Shown: one piece after another, positions 1 through 9,237 of the stretch
Layout: each line of letters opens with the position of its first letter
Position numbering within the stretch: position 1 is the first letter of the stretch
The notes under the pieces: generated by a model
The model's database searches: none
Told to the model about the DNA's origin: nothing
The model's input: only the letters and a program-made list of their open reading frames with translations
From: Brevundimonas diminuta
GTDB taxonomy: Bacteria; Pseudomonadota; Alphaproteobacteria; Caulobacterales; Caulobacteraceae
Length of the DNA stretch: 64,000 nucleotides
Direction of reading: 5' to 3'
Assembly (NCBI RefSeq): GCF_022654015.1
Contig: NZ_CP073063.1
Location: 186,001 to 250,000 of the forward strand
Position numbers and translations under genes: made by a program

Positions 1-1820
1 TCGAGGACATCCAGACCATCGCCATGGTCCTGTCCGAGACGGTGTCGTCGGGCGAACTGCTGGCGCTGGACGAGCTGCGCGACGTGGAGCTGGCGCCGCA
101 CCGGCCCGAGCGGCTGAAGGGTCAGAAGTTCGCCGACGGCCTGGCTTTCGGCCATGTGGTTCTGCACGAGGCGCCGCTGGCGCCCGAACGTTTGCTGTCC
201 GACGACCCGGCGATGGAGGAGGCGCGGCTGAAGCTGGCGCTGGCCACGCTGAAGAGCGGCCTGGACATCATGTTGGACAAGGGCCAGGGCCTGGCCGGTC
301 CGTCGTTCGAGGTGCTGGAAACCTATCGGATGTTCGCCGACGACCGGGGCTGGAACCGGTCGCTGGAAGAGGCGGTGCGGAACGGTCTGACGGCCGAGGC
401 GGCGGTGGACCGGGTCAGGAACGAACACCGCGCCCGCTTCGCCCAGGCGCGCGACCCCTATATCCGCGAACGACTGCACGACTTCGAGGACCTGGCCAAT
501 CGGCTGCTGCGGGTGCTGGCGGGCGACAAGCCGGGCGAGCGCGAACTGCCCGACGACGCCATCCTGGTGGCGCGAAATCTCGGTCCGGCCGACCTTTTGG
601 AATATCCGCGCGACAAGCTGAAGGGGCTGTTGCTGGAAGAGGGTTCGGCCGCCAGCCACGCCGCCATCGTCGCGCGCGCGCTGCAGATCCCGTGCGTCGG
701 CCGTCTGATGGGCCTGCGCGACAGGCTGTCGGAAGGCGATATGGTCATCGCCGACGGCGAGACCGGCGAGACCTATCTGCGCCCCCGCCCCGATATGCTG
801 GAGGCGGTGCAGTCGCGTATGGCTGTGCGCGAACAACGCCAGGCCGAGTTCGCCCAGCTGCGCGACGTGCCGGCCGTGACCCTGGACGGTCAGCGGATTA
901 CGGTCCTGACCAATGCCGGGCTGGCGGTCGATCTGGAAAACATGATCGAGACCGGCGCCGAGGGCATCGGCCTGTTCCGCACTGAGTTCCAGTTCATGGT
1001 TTCGGACGAACTGCCCCGGCTAGACGCCCAGACGGCGCTCTACAAGCTGGTGCTGGACGCAGCGGGCGACAAACCCGTCACCTTCCGCACCCTGGACATC
1101 GGTGGCGACAAGGTCCTGCCGTATCTGGAGGCCGAGCGCGAAGAAAACCCCGCGCTGGGCCGTCGCGCCATTCGCCTGGGGCTGGATCGGCCGTCGCTGT
1201 TGCGAATGCAGCTGCGGGCGCTGCTGGCGGCCGGGGCGGGGCGCGAGCTGCGCGTCATGTTCCCGATGATCGCCACGGTGGACGAGTTCCGGGCCGCGCG
1301 CGAGCTGGTCGATATCGAATGCGCCTGGGCGCGGCGTCGCGGGCGCGCCCTGCCCGCCCTGCTGCGCGTCGGCGCGATGGTCGAATGCCCGTCGCTGCTG
1401 TGGCATCTGGACGCCCTGTTGCCGCTGACGGATTTCGTCTCCATCGGCACCAACGACCTGTTCCAGTATATGTACGCGGCCGACCGGACCAATCCGCTGG
1501 TGTCGGATCGCTATGATCCCTTGTCGCCGCCGACCCTGCGGGCGCTCCAGACCATCCAGAAGGCCTGCGCCGACACCGGCACGCCGGTCTCGATCTGCGG
1601 CGAACTGGCGGGGCGGCCGCTGGAGGCCTTCGCCCTGATCGTGCTGGGCTTCACCCGACTGTCGGCGCCGGCGGGCGGTGTGGGGCCGGTCAAGCGGATG
1701 ATCCTGTCGGCGGACCTGAATGCGGCGCGGCGCGGCATGGCCAATCTGCTGAACCTGTCCACCGGTTCGGTCAGGAACGAGATCGAATCCCTGGCGCGCA
1801 AGCTGAACGTCGCGGTCTGA
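1..1820 (+). CDS. ptsP: Phosphoenolpyruvate-protein phosphotransferase (enzyme I), 5'-truncated by the window edge
   Basis: Enzyme I takes phosphate from PEP on a histidine and passes it to an HPr-type protein. The frame is open from base 3 with no start that must be real, so the gene begins upstream and 605 codons are visible. The visible part has the helical HPr-binding domain, then the swivelling phosphohistidine domain with GSAASHAAIVAR (His codon at 657-659), then the PEP-binding barrel with SIGTNDLFQYMYAADR and the late Cys in SICGELAGRP. A GAF domain, expected in the nitrogen-type PtsP, would lie outside the window, so PtsP rather than PtsI is inferred from the usual alphaproteobacterial gene set. 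Ends 112 bp before the HTH gene start on the same strand. Confidence 0.9.
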   Translation, partial: EDIQTIAMVLSETVSSGELLALDELRDVELAPHRPERLKGQKFADGLAFGHVVLHEAPLAPERLLSDDPAMEEARLKLALATLKSGLDIMLDKGQGLAGPSFEVLETYRMFADDRGWNRSLEEAVRNGLTAEAAVDRVRNEHRARFAQARDPYIRERLHDFEDLANRLLRVLAGDKPGERELPDDAILVARNLGPADLLEYPRDKLKGLLLEEGSAASHAAIVARALQIPCVGRLMGLRDRLSEGDMVIADGETGETYLRPRPDMLEAVQSRMAVREQRQAEFAQLRDVPAVTLDGQRITVLTNAGLAVDLENMIETGAEGIGLFRTEFQFMVSDELPRLDAQTALYKLVLDAAGDKPVTFRTLDIGGDKVLPYLEAEREENPALGRRAIRLGLDRPSLLRMQLRALLAAGAGRELRVMFPMIATVDEFRAARELVDIECAWARRRGRALPALLRVGAMVECPSLLWHLDALLPLTDFVSIGTNDLFQYMYAADRTNPLVSDRYDPLSPPTLRALQTIQKACADTGTPVSICGELAGRPLEAFALIVLGFTRLSAPAGGVGPVKRMILSADLNAARRGMANLLNLSTGSVRNEIESLARKLNVAV

Positions 1821-1932
1821 TCGCAAGGGTCTGGACGCATAGGCGGCGTTGCTGGTCGGCGCGCAATCGTCTATCTCGGGCCCTGTGAACGGCGCGTCAG
1901 CGCTGTGTTTCCCGGACATGGGGTCAGGCGTC

Positions 1933-3036
1933 ATGACGCTGAATGCGGGGGTCGCCCCCGAGGCGATCGAAAGCATTGCGGACCGGCCCGATCCGACGGC
2001 CGCCTTCGTCGACGCCGCGACCCTGGGCGACGGTTTTCGCGCCGCCCGCGAGCGGTCGGGCAAGTCGCCGGCCGAACTGGCCGCCGAGACCAAGGTGCAT
2101 CGCCGGTTTCTGACGGCCCTGGAGCAGAACGACTGGTCGTCCCTGCCCTCGCGGGTCTTTGCCTTGGGCTATGTGCGGGCCTATGCCTCGGCCCTGGCGC
2201 TGGACGAACAGACCGCCGTCGAGCGGTTCAAGCGCGAGAGCCCCGACACCTCCGTGCCGCTGAAGGCGCCCATCGGCATCGCCTTCGAGGACGTGAAACG
2301 CCATTCGCCGCGTATCGTCGCCGGCATCGCCGCCGTGGTGGTCGCCGTCATCGGCTGGAACGTGTTCCAGCGCGCCAGCCTGCATCAGACCGCCCATCCG
2401 TCCGATATCGCCGCTGTGCCGAAGACCTGGACCGGGGCGGCCGATCCCGATCCGCAGGTCGCGCTCAGCGCGCCCATGTCCGCGCCGCCCGACCAGACGA
2501 CGCCAGCGCTGTACATCACCCCGGGGCTGGAGGCCGAACTGACCGGGGTCGATCCGACCGATCCGGCCGTGATCGCCGCCGCCGCCAATCCGGAGCCGGT
2601 GCAGAAGGCGTTCAACCCGCGCGGGGCCGTCTATGGCGCCTCGGCCAACGCCTCGATGGTGGTGATCCAGGCCAAGACGGCCGGCGCCCTGGTCGTGCGG
2701 CTGGGCGACGGTCAGGCCCTGTTCGCGCGCCAGATGGCGCCGGGCGAGGCCTGGCGCGCGCCCATCGGCGTGGCGGCGACGGTGGACGTGTCCGACCCGG
2801 CCGCCTTCGACGTCTTCCTGAACGGCGAATACGGCGGACCGCTGGCCGGCGTGCTGACGCCATTGGCCCAGTTGAACAGCCGCGCGGACCAAGCGGCCAA
2901 GGCGCTGGCCGCCAGCCAGGCGCGCGCCCAGGCCCAAGCTCAGGCCGCCCAGGCCCGGACCCAGGCGGCCACGACGCCAGGGGCGACGCCCTCCCCCGCG
3001 CCCGCGTCCTCTTCACCCGCCCCTGCGCCGAACTGA
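1933..3036 (+). CDS. RodZ-like membrane-anchored helix-turn-helix protein (DUF4115 C-terminus)
   Basis: N-terminal HTH of the RodZ/HTH_25 type (motif around RAARERSGKSPAELAAETKV, then FLTALEQNDW), one transmembrane helix (IVAGIAAVVVAVIGWNVF), and a periplasmic domain in which QAKTAGALVVRLGDGQALF through FDVFLNGEYGG fits the DUF4115 fold of RodZ. A low-complexity Ala/Gln/Pro tail follows. RodZ proteins link the MreB cytoskeleton to the envelope; a DNA-binding role is equally possible for such HTH-TM proteins. The start is set at ATG 1933, which has a purine-rich GGGGTCAGG just upstream. ATG 1918 and a TTG at 1849 are in frame but lack a clear ribosome site. It lies 48 bp before ispG, a neighbour pair I consider usual in this order. 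Confidence 0.8.
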   Translation: MTLNAGVAPEAIESIADRPDPTAAFVDAATLGDGFRAARERSGKSPAELAAETKVHRRFLTALEQNDWSSLPSRVFALGYVRAYASALALDEQTAVERFKRESPDTSVPLKAPIGIAFEDVKRHSPRIVAGIAAVVVAVIGWNVFQRASLHQTAHPSDIAAVPKTWTGAADPDPQVALSAPMSAPPDQTTPALYITPGLEAELTGVDPTDPAVIAAAANPEPVQKAFNPRGAVYGASANASMVVIQAKTAGALVVRLGDGQALFARQMAPGEAWRAPIGVAATVDVSDPAAFDVFLNGEYGGPLAGVLTPLAQLNSRADQAAKALAASQARAQAQAQAAQARTQAATTPGATPSPAPASSSPAPAPN

Positions 3037-3084
3037 TACGTCGGCCGTGGTCCCGCCGTCATCATCGGCCTATATGATGCTCCC

Positions 3085-4221
3085 ATGAGCGACCACACCC
3101 ACGTCCGACCCTGGCGCCACATCGAGCGTCGCAAGAGCCGCCAGATCCGCGTCGGCTCCGTCCTGGTGGGCGGCGACGCCCCGATCAGCGTCCAGTCGAT
3201 GACCAATACGCCGACGACGGACGCGGCGGCGACCATCGACCAGATCCGTCAGCTGGAAGAGGCCGGCGCCGACATCGTGCGCGTCTCCTGCCCCGACGTG
3301 GAATCGACTGCCGCCTTCAAGACCATCGTGCGCGAGGCCAAGGTCCCCTTGGTCGCCGACATCCACTTCCACTACAAGCGCGGCATCGAGGCGGCCGAGG
3401 CGGGCGCCGCCTGCCTGCGCATCAATCCGGGCAACATCGGTTCGGCCGACCGCGTACGCGACGTCATCCAGGCAGCCAAGGACAATGGCTGTTCCATGCG
3501 GATCGGCGTCAACGCCGGCTCGCTGGAAAAGGAACTGCTGGAAAAATACGGCGAGCCCTGCCCCGACGCCATGGTCGAGAGCGCGCTGAACCACGCGCGC
3601 ATCCTGCAGGACCACGACTTCCACGAGTTCAAGATTTCGGTGAAGGCGTCCGATCCCTTCCTGACCGTCGCCGCCTATCAGCAACTGGCCGAGGCGATCG
3701 ACTGCCCGCTTCACCTGGGCGTGACCGAGGCCGGGCCGCTGCGCACCGGCACCATCAAGTCCGCCATCGGCCTGGGGTCGATGCTGTGGGCCGGGATCGG
3801 CGACACGATCCGCGTCTCGCTGGCCGCCGATCCGGTCGAGGAGATCAAGGTCGGCTTCGACATCCTGAAGTCGCTGGGTCTGCGCCACCGGGGGGTCAAC
3901 ATCATCGCCTGCCCGTCCTGCGCGCGTCAGGGCTTCAACGTCATCGAGACGGTGGCGGTGCTGGAAGAGAAGCTGGCCCATATCTCGACGCCGATGAGCC
4001 TGTCGGTGATCGGCTGCGTCGTGAACGGACCGGGCGAGGCCCTCTATACCGACATCGGCTTCACCGGCGGCGGCAAGGGCGCAGGGATGATCTATCTGAA
4101 CGGCAAGATCGCGCACAAACAGGCCAATGACGGCATGATCGACCACATCGTCGATCTGGTCGAACAGAAGGCCGCCGAACTGGACGCCGCGCGCGCGGCC
4201 GAGCTTCAGGCGGCGGAGTAG
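3085..4221 (+). CDS. ispG: 4-hydroxy-3-methylbut-2-enyl diphosphate synthase
   Basis: Catalyses the reductive ring opening of methylerythritol cyclodiphosphate to HMBPP in the MEP isoprenoid pathway, using a [4Fe-4S] cluster. The 378-residue length is typical of the bacterial two-domain form. The N-terminal barrel shows [15 protein letters not shown] and RVSCPDVES. The C-terminal cluster domain shows [12 protein letters not shown] (Cys276 and Cys279) and [11 protein letters not shown] (Cys311, Glu318), the three cysteines plus glutamate expected to hold the cluster. ATG 3085 fits the start of the family. Probably cotranscribed with the RodZ-like gene. Confidence 0.97.
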   Translation: MSDHTHVRPWRHIERRKSRQIRVGSVLVGGDAPISVQSMTNTPTTDAAATIDQIRQLEEAGADIVRVSCPDVESTAAFKTIVREAKVPLVADIHFHYKRGIEAAEAGAACLRINPGNIGSADRVRDVIQAAKDNGCSMRIGVNAGSLEKELLEKYGEPCPDAMVESALNHARILQDHDFHEFKISVKASDPFLTVAAYQQLAEAIDCPLHLGVTEAGPLRTGTIKSAIGLGSMLWAGIGDTIRVSLAADPVEEIKVGFDILKSLGLRHRGVNIIACPSCARQGFNVIETVAVLEEKLAHISTPMSLSVIGCVVNGPGEALYTDIGFTGGGKGAGMIYLNGKIAHKQANDGMIDHIVDLVEQKAAELDAARAAELQAAE

Positions 4222-4349
4222 CGCTCGCTCCGCTCTGGTTGCAGAACTGGGGCCACGTCACAAACCTGTGATTGACGACAGAGGGTCTGCGTGCGACCTG
4301 TGCGTCAGGTTCGGCCGGGGGGCCGACCCGTTAATCCACTGAGGGGCCC

Positions 4350-4817
4350 ATGATTTCCAAAAACGCCGCACGCCTTGGCGTGCGTCTGCTCTCGCTTGCC
4401 GGCGTGGCGCTTTCGTTGCCTGCCTGCGCGACCGTCACGCGTGGCTCCAGCCAGCAGTTCACGGTCGAAAGCACGCCGCCCGGCGCTCAGGTCAGCACGT
4501 CGAACGGCTTTGAATGCCAGGCGACGCCTTGCACCTTCCGCATGCCGCGCAAGGACGGCTTCCGCATCACGGTCGCCAAGGAAGGCTATGTCTCGCAGAC
4601 GCACGAGATCACCAGCAGCGTGTCCGGCGCCGGCGGAACGGCCATGGCCGGCAACATTCTGGTCGGCGGCATCATCGGCGGGGCCATCGACGCCACGTCC
4701 GGCGCCATGAACGACCTGAAGCCCAATCCTTTGGTCGTCACCCTGCGCACGCCGGCCGAAGAGGCGGCCGCGGCCCGCACTCCGGCCACGAGCACCGGCG
4801 CGCCGGGCGGTCAGTAG
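4350..4817 (+). CDS. Lipoprotein with PEGA-like repeat
   Basis: A 155-residue exported lipoprotein. The signal peptide ends in the lipobox LPAC with the lipidated Cys at residue 26. The mature part has a PEGA-like segment, SSQQFTVESTPPGAQVSTS with Cys pair ECQATPC and then FRITVAKEGYVSQTHEI, followed by a glycine-rich hydrophobic stretch (GNILVGGIIGGAIDATSGA) that could contact the membrane. PEGA-type domains bind surface or cell-wall structures; no specific role can be given. GAGGGG just before the ATG supports the start, and a perfect terminator follows. Confidence 0.85.
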   Translation: MISKNAARLGVRLLSLAGVALSLPACATVTRGSSQQFTVESTPPGAQVSTSNGFECQATPCTFRMPRKDGFRITVAKEGYVSQTHEITSSVSGAGGTAMAGNILVGGIIGGAIDATSGAMNDLKPNPLVVTLRTPAEEAAAARTPATSTGAPGGQ

Positions 4818-4845
4818 CCGAAGACCAGCGATTGAGCATGAGGCG

Positions 4846-4873
4846 GCGGCGGGTGCGAGCCCGCCGCTTTTTT
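4846..4873 (+). terminator. Rho-independent terminator after the lipoprotein gene
   Basis: An 8-bp perfect GC stem (GCGGCGGG / CCCGCCGC) with a 6-nt loop TGCGAG is followed directly by six T. It lies between the lipoprotein stop at 4817 and the convergent TauE gene. Confidence 0.9.
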
Positions 4874-4877
4874 CGTT

Positions 4878-5654
4878 TCAGATCACCTTGAAGAGACGCA
4901 GGGCCTGATAGCCGGCGGACAGGAGCACCACGGCACCGACGCCGTAGGTGAGAGCGCGTCGCGGGGCGATGCGGGCGATGACGCCGGCGAAGGGGGCGGC
5001 GATCAGGCCGCCGAGGATCAGGCCCAGCACGGCCATGGCGTGGGTGGAGAAGCCCTCGGCCTCCTGCCAGTGGCCCGTCAGCAGGGCGACCAGGAAGGTT
5101 GCCGAAATGGCGGAGGTGACGAAGAACTCCGCCGTATTGGTGGTGCCGATCGACACGCGAGGATCCTGGCCCGTGCCGACCAGGGTGGTGGTGACCGTGG
5201 GTCCCCAGCCGCCGCCGCCGATGGCGTCGAAGAAGCCGCCGACCAGACCCAGGGGGCCGGCGAACTTGCGCGGGAAGATCCGCTCGCGCGTCTGACGCGT
5301 GGCGCGCCAGATGATCACGACGCCCATGATGGCCAGATAGGTGGTGATGAAGGGCTTCAGCAGATCGCCGTCGATGCTGGTCAGCACGAAGGCGCCGAAA
5401 CCGCCGCCGACGACGCCGCCGAGCGCCAGCGGCACGAACAGCTTCCAGTTCACGTTCTTGTTGACCGTATGGGACCCGGCTGAGGCCGCCGTGGTGAAGA
5501 CCTCGGCGGCGTGGACGCTGGCGGACGCCGTCGCGGGCGGCACGCCAAACGACAGCAGGACGGTGGAGGAGATCACGCCATAGGCCATGCCCAGCGCCCC
5601 ATCCACGATCTGGGCCAGAAATCCGACGGCGAGGAAGAGCAGGAAATCTTGCAT
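4878..5654 (-). CDS. TauE/SafE-family membrane exporter
   Basis: A 258-residue polytopic inner-membrane protein with the TauE/SafE (DUF81) layout: the N-terminal half-repeat starts FLAVGFLAQIVDGALGMAYG, and the second starts GLVGGFFDAIGGGGWGPT. These paired glycine-rich helices are the family hallmark. Members export sulfite, sulfoacetate or other organosulfonate products. It lies 33 bp downstream of an Rrf2 regulator with cysteine ligands on the same strand, so the pair is probably one operon whose regulator senses redox, Fe-S or sulfur state. The substrate is not determinable from sequence. Confidence 0.88.
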   Translation of the reverse strand: MQDFLLFLAVGFLAQIVDGALGMAYGVISSTVLLSFGVPPATASASVHAAEVFTTAASAGSHTVNKNVNWKLFVPLALGGVVGGGFGAFVLTSIDGDLLKPFITTYLAIMGVVIIWRATRQTRERIFPRKFAGPLGLVGGFFDAIGGGGWGPTVTTTLVGTGQDPRVSIGTTNTAEFFVTSAISATFLVALLTGHWQEAEGFSTHAMAVLGLILGGLIAAPFAGVIARIAPRRALTYGVGAVVLLSAGYQALRLFKVI

Positions 5655-5687
5655 GACGGCCTCTGAAACGTGGTGGAACGGTGCGGG

Positions 5688-6128
5688 CTATTTCCCTAGT
5701 CGGTCAATAGGAGAAGAAGTGACGGCGGCTTGCAGAAGGGTTCGCGCCTCGAAGACGGCGGCGATGGCGTCGCGCCCGTCCTGAAGCACGGGCTGCAACG
5801 GACAGGTCTCCACATCCGGGCAGGTCTCGCAAGGACCGTATGCTGTGCGCGAGGCGCAGGGCGCGAGGGCCAGCGGACCTTCCAGCGCGCGGATGACGTC
5901 GGCGAAGCTGATCGCATCGGCGGGCGCGCCGAGCGCATAGCCGCCCGCCCGGCCCCGCTTCGAGGCCAGCAGACCCTGACGGCGCAGGTCCAGCAGGATG
6001 GCCTCCAGGAACTTTCGCGGAGCCGCCGCCGCCTCGGCGATCTCGGCGATGGTCGCGGGGCCGCCGTCCGGCAGACCGGCCAGGTGCACCATGGCGCGCA
6101 GGGCGTAGCGGGACCGGTTCGACAGCAT
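5688..6128 (-). CDS. Rrf2-family transcriptional regulator with four candidate Fe-S cysteines
   Basis: A 146-residue Rrf2 protein. The winged helix starts MLSNRSRYALRAMVHLAGLP, and the wing is SKRGRAGGYALGAPADAIS. After the dimerisation helix comes a cysteine cluster, C91, C100, C103 and C109 (APCASRTAYGPCETCPDVE), comparable to the cluster-binding loop of IscR and NsrR though not spaced identically. It therefore probably carries an iron-sulfur cluster and responds to redox, NO or sulfur state. It is the first gene of a two-gene unit with the TauE exporter, and autoregulation of the unit is likely but not shown. Confidence 0.9.
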   Translation of the reverse strand: MLSNRSRYALRAMVHLAGLPDGGPATIAEIAEAAAAPRKFLEAILLDLRRQGLLASKRGRAGGYALGAPADAISFADVIRALEGPLALAPCASRTAYGPCETCPDVETCPLQPVLQDGRDAIAAVFEARTLLQAAVTSSPIDRLGK

Positions 6129-6185
6129 GACCCGTGATCGCCCGGCTGAGCCCTGGACGCAAGCTGTGGGATCTGGATCCGACTC

Positions 6186-6791
6186 TCAGGCCAAGCGCGC
6201 CACGGCCTCCAGGATTTGCGCACCGTTGTAGGGTTTCAGCACCAGGGCCTCGGCCATGTCCGCATTCTTCGCGGCGGCGGCGACATCGCCGGAAATGAAG
6301 ATGACCCGCACGGCCCAGCGGTCGATCAGGACGCGGGCCAGTTCCACTCCGGTCATCTTGCCCGACAGATTGATGTCCAACAGGGCCGCATCGATGCTGT
6401 GCAGCGCAGCGGCGGCCTCGGCGGCGGCGGCGCTGTGGAACGGGCCGACGACATTGTGGCCCGCCTCGGTCAGCAGTTCGGTCAGGGAGGCGGCGGCGTC
6501 GGCATCGTCCTCGACCACCAGCAGGGTCAGGGTCTCGACCTCGGCCGGCGGCCTGGCGTCAAGCGGCGCCTGGCGCGTGACGACGGCGCGAAGGTCGCGC
6601 CAGATCTCGGTCGAGGGGCGGTCGGTGTCCAGATCGTAGATGGCAGCCATGGCCCTCAGTTCGCGGGCGTCCTCGGACGACAGGTCGCCGCCGGTCTCGG
6701 CCAGACGGCTGTCGTAAAGGCGGCACAGGCGACCGACGCTTTCAGCGACCTCGGCAGCATCGGGGTGCGACGGGGGCGGGCGATCGAACAT
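6186..6791 (-). CDS. Single-domain response regulator with N-terminal extension
   Basis: 201 residues. A roughly 85-residue helical N-terminus of unknown function (DAAEVAESVGRLCRLYDSRL onward) precedes a complete receiver domain: acidic pair VVEDD, phosphoacceptor Asp in LLDINLSG, Ser in FISGD and Lys in LKPYN. There is no output domain after the receiver, so it probably acts by protein contact or in a phosphorelay. No kinase lies next to it. ATG 6791 is chosen because GAGGAGG lies seven bases upstream; an in-frame ATG at 6821 lacks this. Confidence 0.88.
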   Translation of the reverse strand: MFDRPPPSHPDAAEVAESVGRLCRLYDSRLAETGGDLSSEDARELRAMAAIYDLDTDRPSTEIWRDLRAVVTRQAPLDARPPAEVETLTLLVVEDDADAAASLTELLTEAGHNVVGPFHSAAAAEAAAALHSIDAALLDINLSGKMTGVELARVLIDRWAVRVIFISGDVAAAAKNADMAEALVLKPYNGAQILEAVARLA

Positions 6792-6996
6792 GGCGTCCTC
6801 CTCACGGTTGTTCGATCTCAACTAATGGCTTTGAGCCGATTGCGTCACCGCGACTGACGCCATCGTGACCCGCCCGTTATCGCCGATCACAACCGCGGCG
6901 CCGGCGCTGGTCCACGCCCTGACACGGCTTGCAATCGACACGACGGCCCCTGGCGGGTAAGGACGGCGCTCCGCTTTTTCTCAGGACATTTCCCTC

Positions 6997-8064
6997 TTGC
7001 GACTGCCCCAGGCCCGTCTCGATCAGGTGCTCGACCGTTTCCACGAGGTGGAGGCGCGCATGGGTTCGGCGACCGACGGCGCCGAGATCGTGCGGTTGTC
7101 CAAGGAGCACGCCGAGCTGAAGCCCGTCGTCGATGCGGTCCAGGGCCTGGCCCGGGCGCGCGCCGAAATGGCGGACCTGGAGGCCATGACGGCCGATCCG
7201 GAAATGGCGGCGATGGCCGAGGAGGAGTTGCGGGCCCTGACCGACAGGCTGCCCGATCTGGAACGCGAGGTCGCGCTTCTGCTGGCCCCGCGCGATGCGG
7301 ACGAGAACGCCTCTGCCGTACTGGAAGTGCGCGCCGGCACCGGCGGGGACGAGGCGGCCCTGTTCGCGGGCGATCTGTTCCGCATGTATTCGCGCTACGC
7401 CTCCACGCGCGGCTGGCGGATCGAACTGGACTCGGCGACCGAAGGCGACGCCGGCGGCTATAAAGAAATCATCGCCACGGTGACGGGCGAGGGCGTGTTC
7501 GGCCGGTTGAAGTTCGAAAGCGGCGTTCACCGGGTGCAGCGGGTGCCGACGACCGAGTCGCAGGGGCGCATCCACACCTCCGCGGCGACGGTGGCGGTCC
7601 TGCCCGAGGTCGAGGACGTGGAGATCGAAATCCACGACAAGGACATCCGCATCGACACCTTCCGCGCGTCGGGCTCGGGCGGACAGCACGTCAATACGAC
7701 CGATTCCGCCGTGCGCATCACCCACCTGCCCACCGGCATCATGGTGACGTCGTCGGAGAAGTCCCAGCACGTCAATCGCGACAAGGCGATGAAGAACCTG
7801 CGCGTGCGCCTGTACGACATGCAGCGCCAGGCCAAGGATCTGGCCCGCTCGGACAGCCGCAAGTCCCAGGTCGGGTCGGGCGACCGGTCGGAGCGGATCC
7901 GCACCTACAACTATCCGCAAGGGCGGGTCAGCGATCACCGCATCAACCTGACCCTGCACAGCCTGCCCCAGATCATGGAAGGCGACATCGATCCGCTGCT
8001 GAACGCCCTGATCGCCGAGGATCAGGCCGCACGTCTTGCCGATCTGGAGGCCGAGTTCGGCTGA
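6997..8064 (+). CDS. prfA: Peptide chain release factor 1
   Basis: Recognises UAA and UAG and triggers peptide release. At 355 residues it has the usual length. The stop-codon-reading PxT element is seen in [16 protein letters not shown], and the catalytic GGQ in [18 protein letters not shown], whose Gln is the PrmC methylation target. The start is TTG 6997 with TCAGGA ten bases upstream; no ATG or GTG in this frame gives a full N-terminus. prmC, often the next gene, is absent; the stop abuts the stop of a convergent membrane-protein gene. Confidence 0.96.
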   Translation: MRLPQARLDQVLDRFHEVEARMGSATDGAEIVRLSKEHAELKPVVDAVQGLARARAEMADLEAMTADPEMAAMAEEELRALTDRLPDLEREVALLLAPRDADENASAVLEVRAGTGGDEAALFAGDLFRMYSRYASTRGWRIELDSATEGDAGGYKEIIATVTGEGVFGRLKFESGVHRVQRVPTTESQGRIHTSAATVAVLPEVEDVEIEIHDKDIRIDTFRASGSGGQHVNTTDSAVRITHLPTGIMVTSSEKSQHVNRDKAMKNLRVRLYDMQRQAKDLARSDSRKSQVGSGDRSERIRTYNYPQGRVSDHRINLTLHSLPQIMEGDIDPLLNALIAEDQAARLADLEAEFG

Positions 8065-8454
8065 TCAGCCCAGCACGCCGGTCAGCGGCAGCCACAGCAC
8101 CACGCCGGTGACGGCGGTATAGGCGGCGAAGGCATGCACCGACTTCAACCGGCCGCTGGCCAGAGGGCTGTCGAGATCGGCGCGGTTGACCCACAGCAGA
8201 TAGGCGGCCTGGATCGCCCAACCGGCGAGAAAGGCGACCACGGCCCAGGCGCTGAGCGCCGCCAAGGCGACGCCCGACATCAGGACCACCACGCCGCCCA
8301 GGGCGATCACCCCGTCTGCGATCTGATCGTCCGCGGGAACGGCGATGACGCCGGACAAGGCCCGTTGCAGACGCCAGTTGAGCCAGGCCTGATACAAAAG
8401 CATCAGTCCGCCCAAGACGTAGAACATCCCTATCGCGCGCGCCGCCCACTCCAT
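8065..8454 (-). CDS. Small four-helix membrane protein of unknown function
   Basis: 129 residues with four predicted transmembrane helices (GMFYVLGGLMLLYQAWL, GVIALGGVVVLMSGVALAAL, AWAVVAFLAGWAIQAAYLLW, FAAYTAVTGVVLWLPLTGVLG). No catalytic motif is visible and I do not recognise the family. It is convergent with prfA with no spacer. Its length, hydrophobic periodicity and codon use support a real gene. Confidence 0.75.
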   Translation of the reverse strand: MEWAARAIGMFYVLGGLMLLYQAWLNWRLQRALSGVIAVPADDQIADGVIALGGVVVLMSGVALAALSAWAVVAFLAGWAIQAAYLLWVNRADLDSPLASGRLKSVHAFAAYTAVTGVVLWLPLTGVLG

Positions 8455-8568
8455 GTCCGAAATAAGGCGCCATTTTCAGCGGTTGTAATCAGGGAAAATG
8501 CGACGCCGATTCGGATCGTTAACGACCGGCGCAAATTAGACACAACCGTTGGTTTGCGAGCGCGCCCG

Positions 8569-9180
8569 CTAAGCTTTGGCGGCTAGAGCGCGCTGGACGG
8601 CCGGACGCGCCTTCATGCGCGCGAAATGCGCCTGGACGCGCGGAAACTCGGCGATGTCCACGCCGTCGCTTTCCAGCCAGCCGGCGAAGGTAAACAGATA
8701 GGGGTCCGCGACCGTATAGGTGTCGCCCATCGCCCATTCGCCGATCAGGTCCGCCTCGATCAGGGCGAAGCCGTCGCGCATGTTCTGCGTGACCTTAAAC
8801 GCCATCGACGCTTGGGCGGCGGCATCGTCGCTCCAGCGTGCGGCGCGTCGACCGTGGGCGTGGGCGACGTGGACAGTGGTGGCCAGATAGAGGTTGAACG
8901 CCTGCATCCGCGCGAAGGCGAAGGGATCGGCCGGCGCCAACAGGCCGGGCGGCGACAGGGCGGCGATGTGCGTCAGAATGGCCGGGCTTTCGGTCAGGAC
9001 GCCCTGATCGGTCGCGAGCGCAGGAACGCGCCCCTTGGGGTTGATCGCCAGATAGGCCGGCTCGCGCTGCTCGGCCTTGGCGAAGTCGACCAGACGAACC
9101 TCATAGGCCAGCCCCGACTCTTCCAGCGCGATATGGCTGGCCCGGCTGCAGGATCCGGTCGCGGCGTAGAGGGTCAGCAT
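8569..9180 (-). CDS. Glutathione S-transferase family protein
   Basis: 203 residues. The N-terminal thioredoxin-like domain begins MLTLYAATGSCSRASHIALE with a Ser/Cys near the usual catalytic position. It has the cis-Pro element NPKGRVPALATDQGVLTES, whose VPAL and TES residues bind the glutathione backbone. The all-helical C-terminal domain includes the N-capping MGDTYTVADPYLF. The start at 9180 matches the family; a further in-frame ATG at 9219 would lie inside the upstream terminator. It lies directly behind the odhB terminator on the same strand, so it depends on its own promoter or on read-through. Substrate unknown. Confidence 0.9.
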   Translation of the reverse strand: MLTLYAATGSCSRASHIALEESGLAYEVRLVDFAKAEQREPAYLAINPKGRVPALATDQGVLTESPAILTHIAALSPPGLLAPADPFAFARMQAFNLYLATTVHVAHAHGRRAARWSDDAAAQASMAFKVTQNMRDGFALIEADLIGEWAMGDTYTVADPYLFTFAGWLESDGVDIAEFPRVQAHFARMKARPAVQRALAAKA

Positions 9181-9201
9181 GGTCGCGCCTCGCAGCAAAG
9201 A

Positions 9202-9230
9202 AAAAGGCGGCGAGATCATCGCCGCCTTTT
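9202..9230 (-). terminator. Terminator of the sucA-odhB unit
   Basis: A perfect 12-bp stem (AAAAGGCGGCGA / TCGCCGCCTTTT) with a GATCA loop, followed on the minus strand by a T tract. It ends eight bases downstream of the odhB stop. The A/T-flanked symmetry could also work on the plus strand. Confidence 0.9.
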
Positions 9231-9237
9231 CAGGAAA

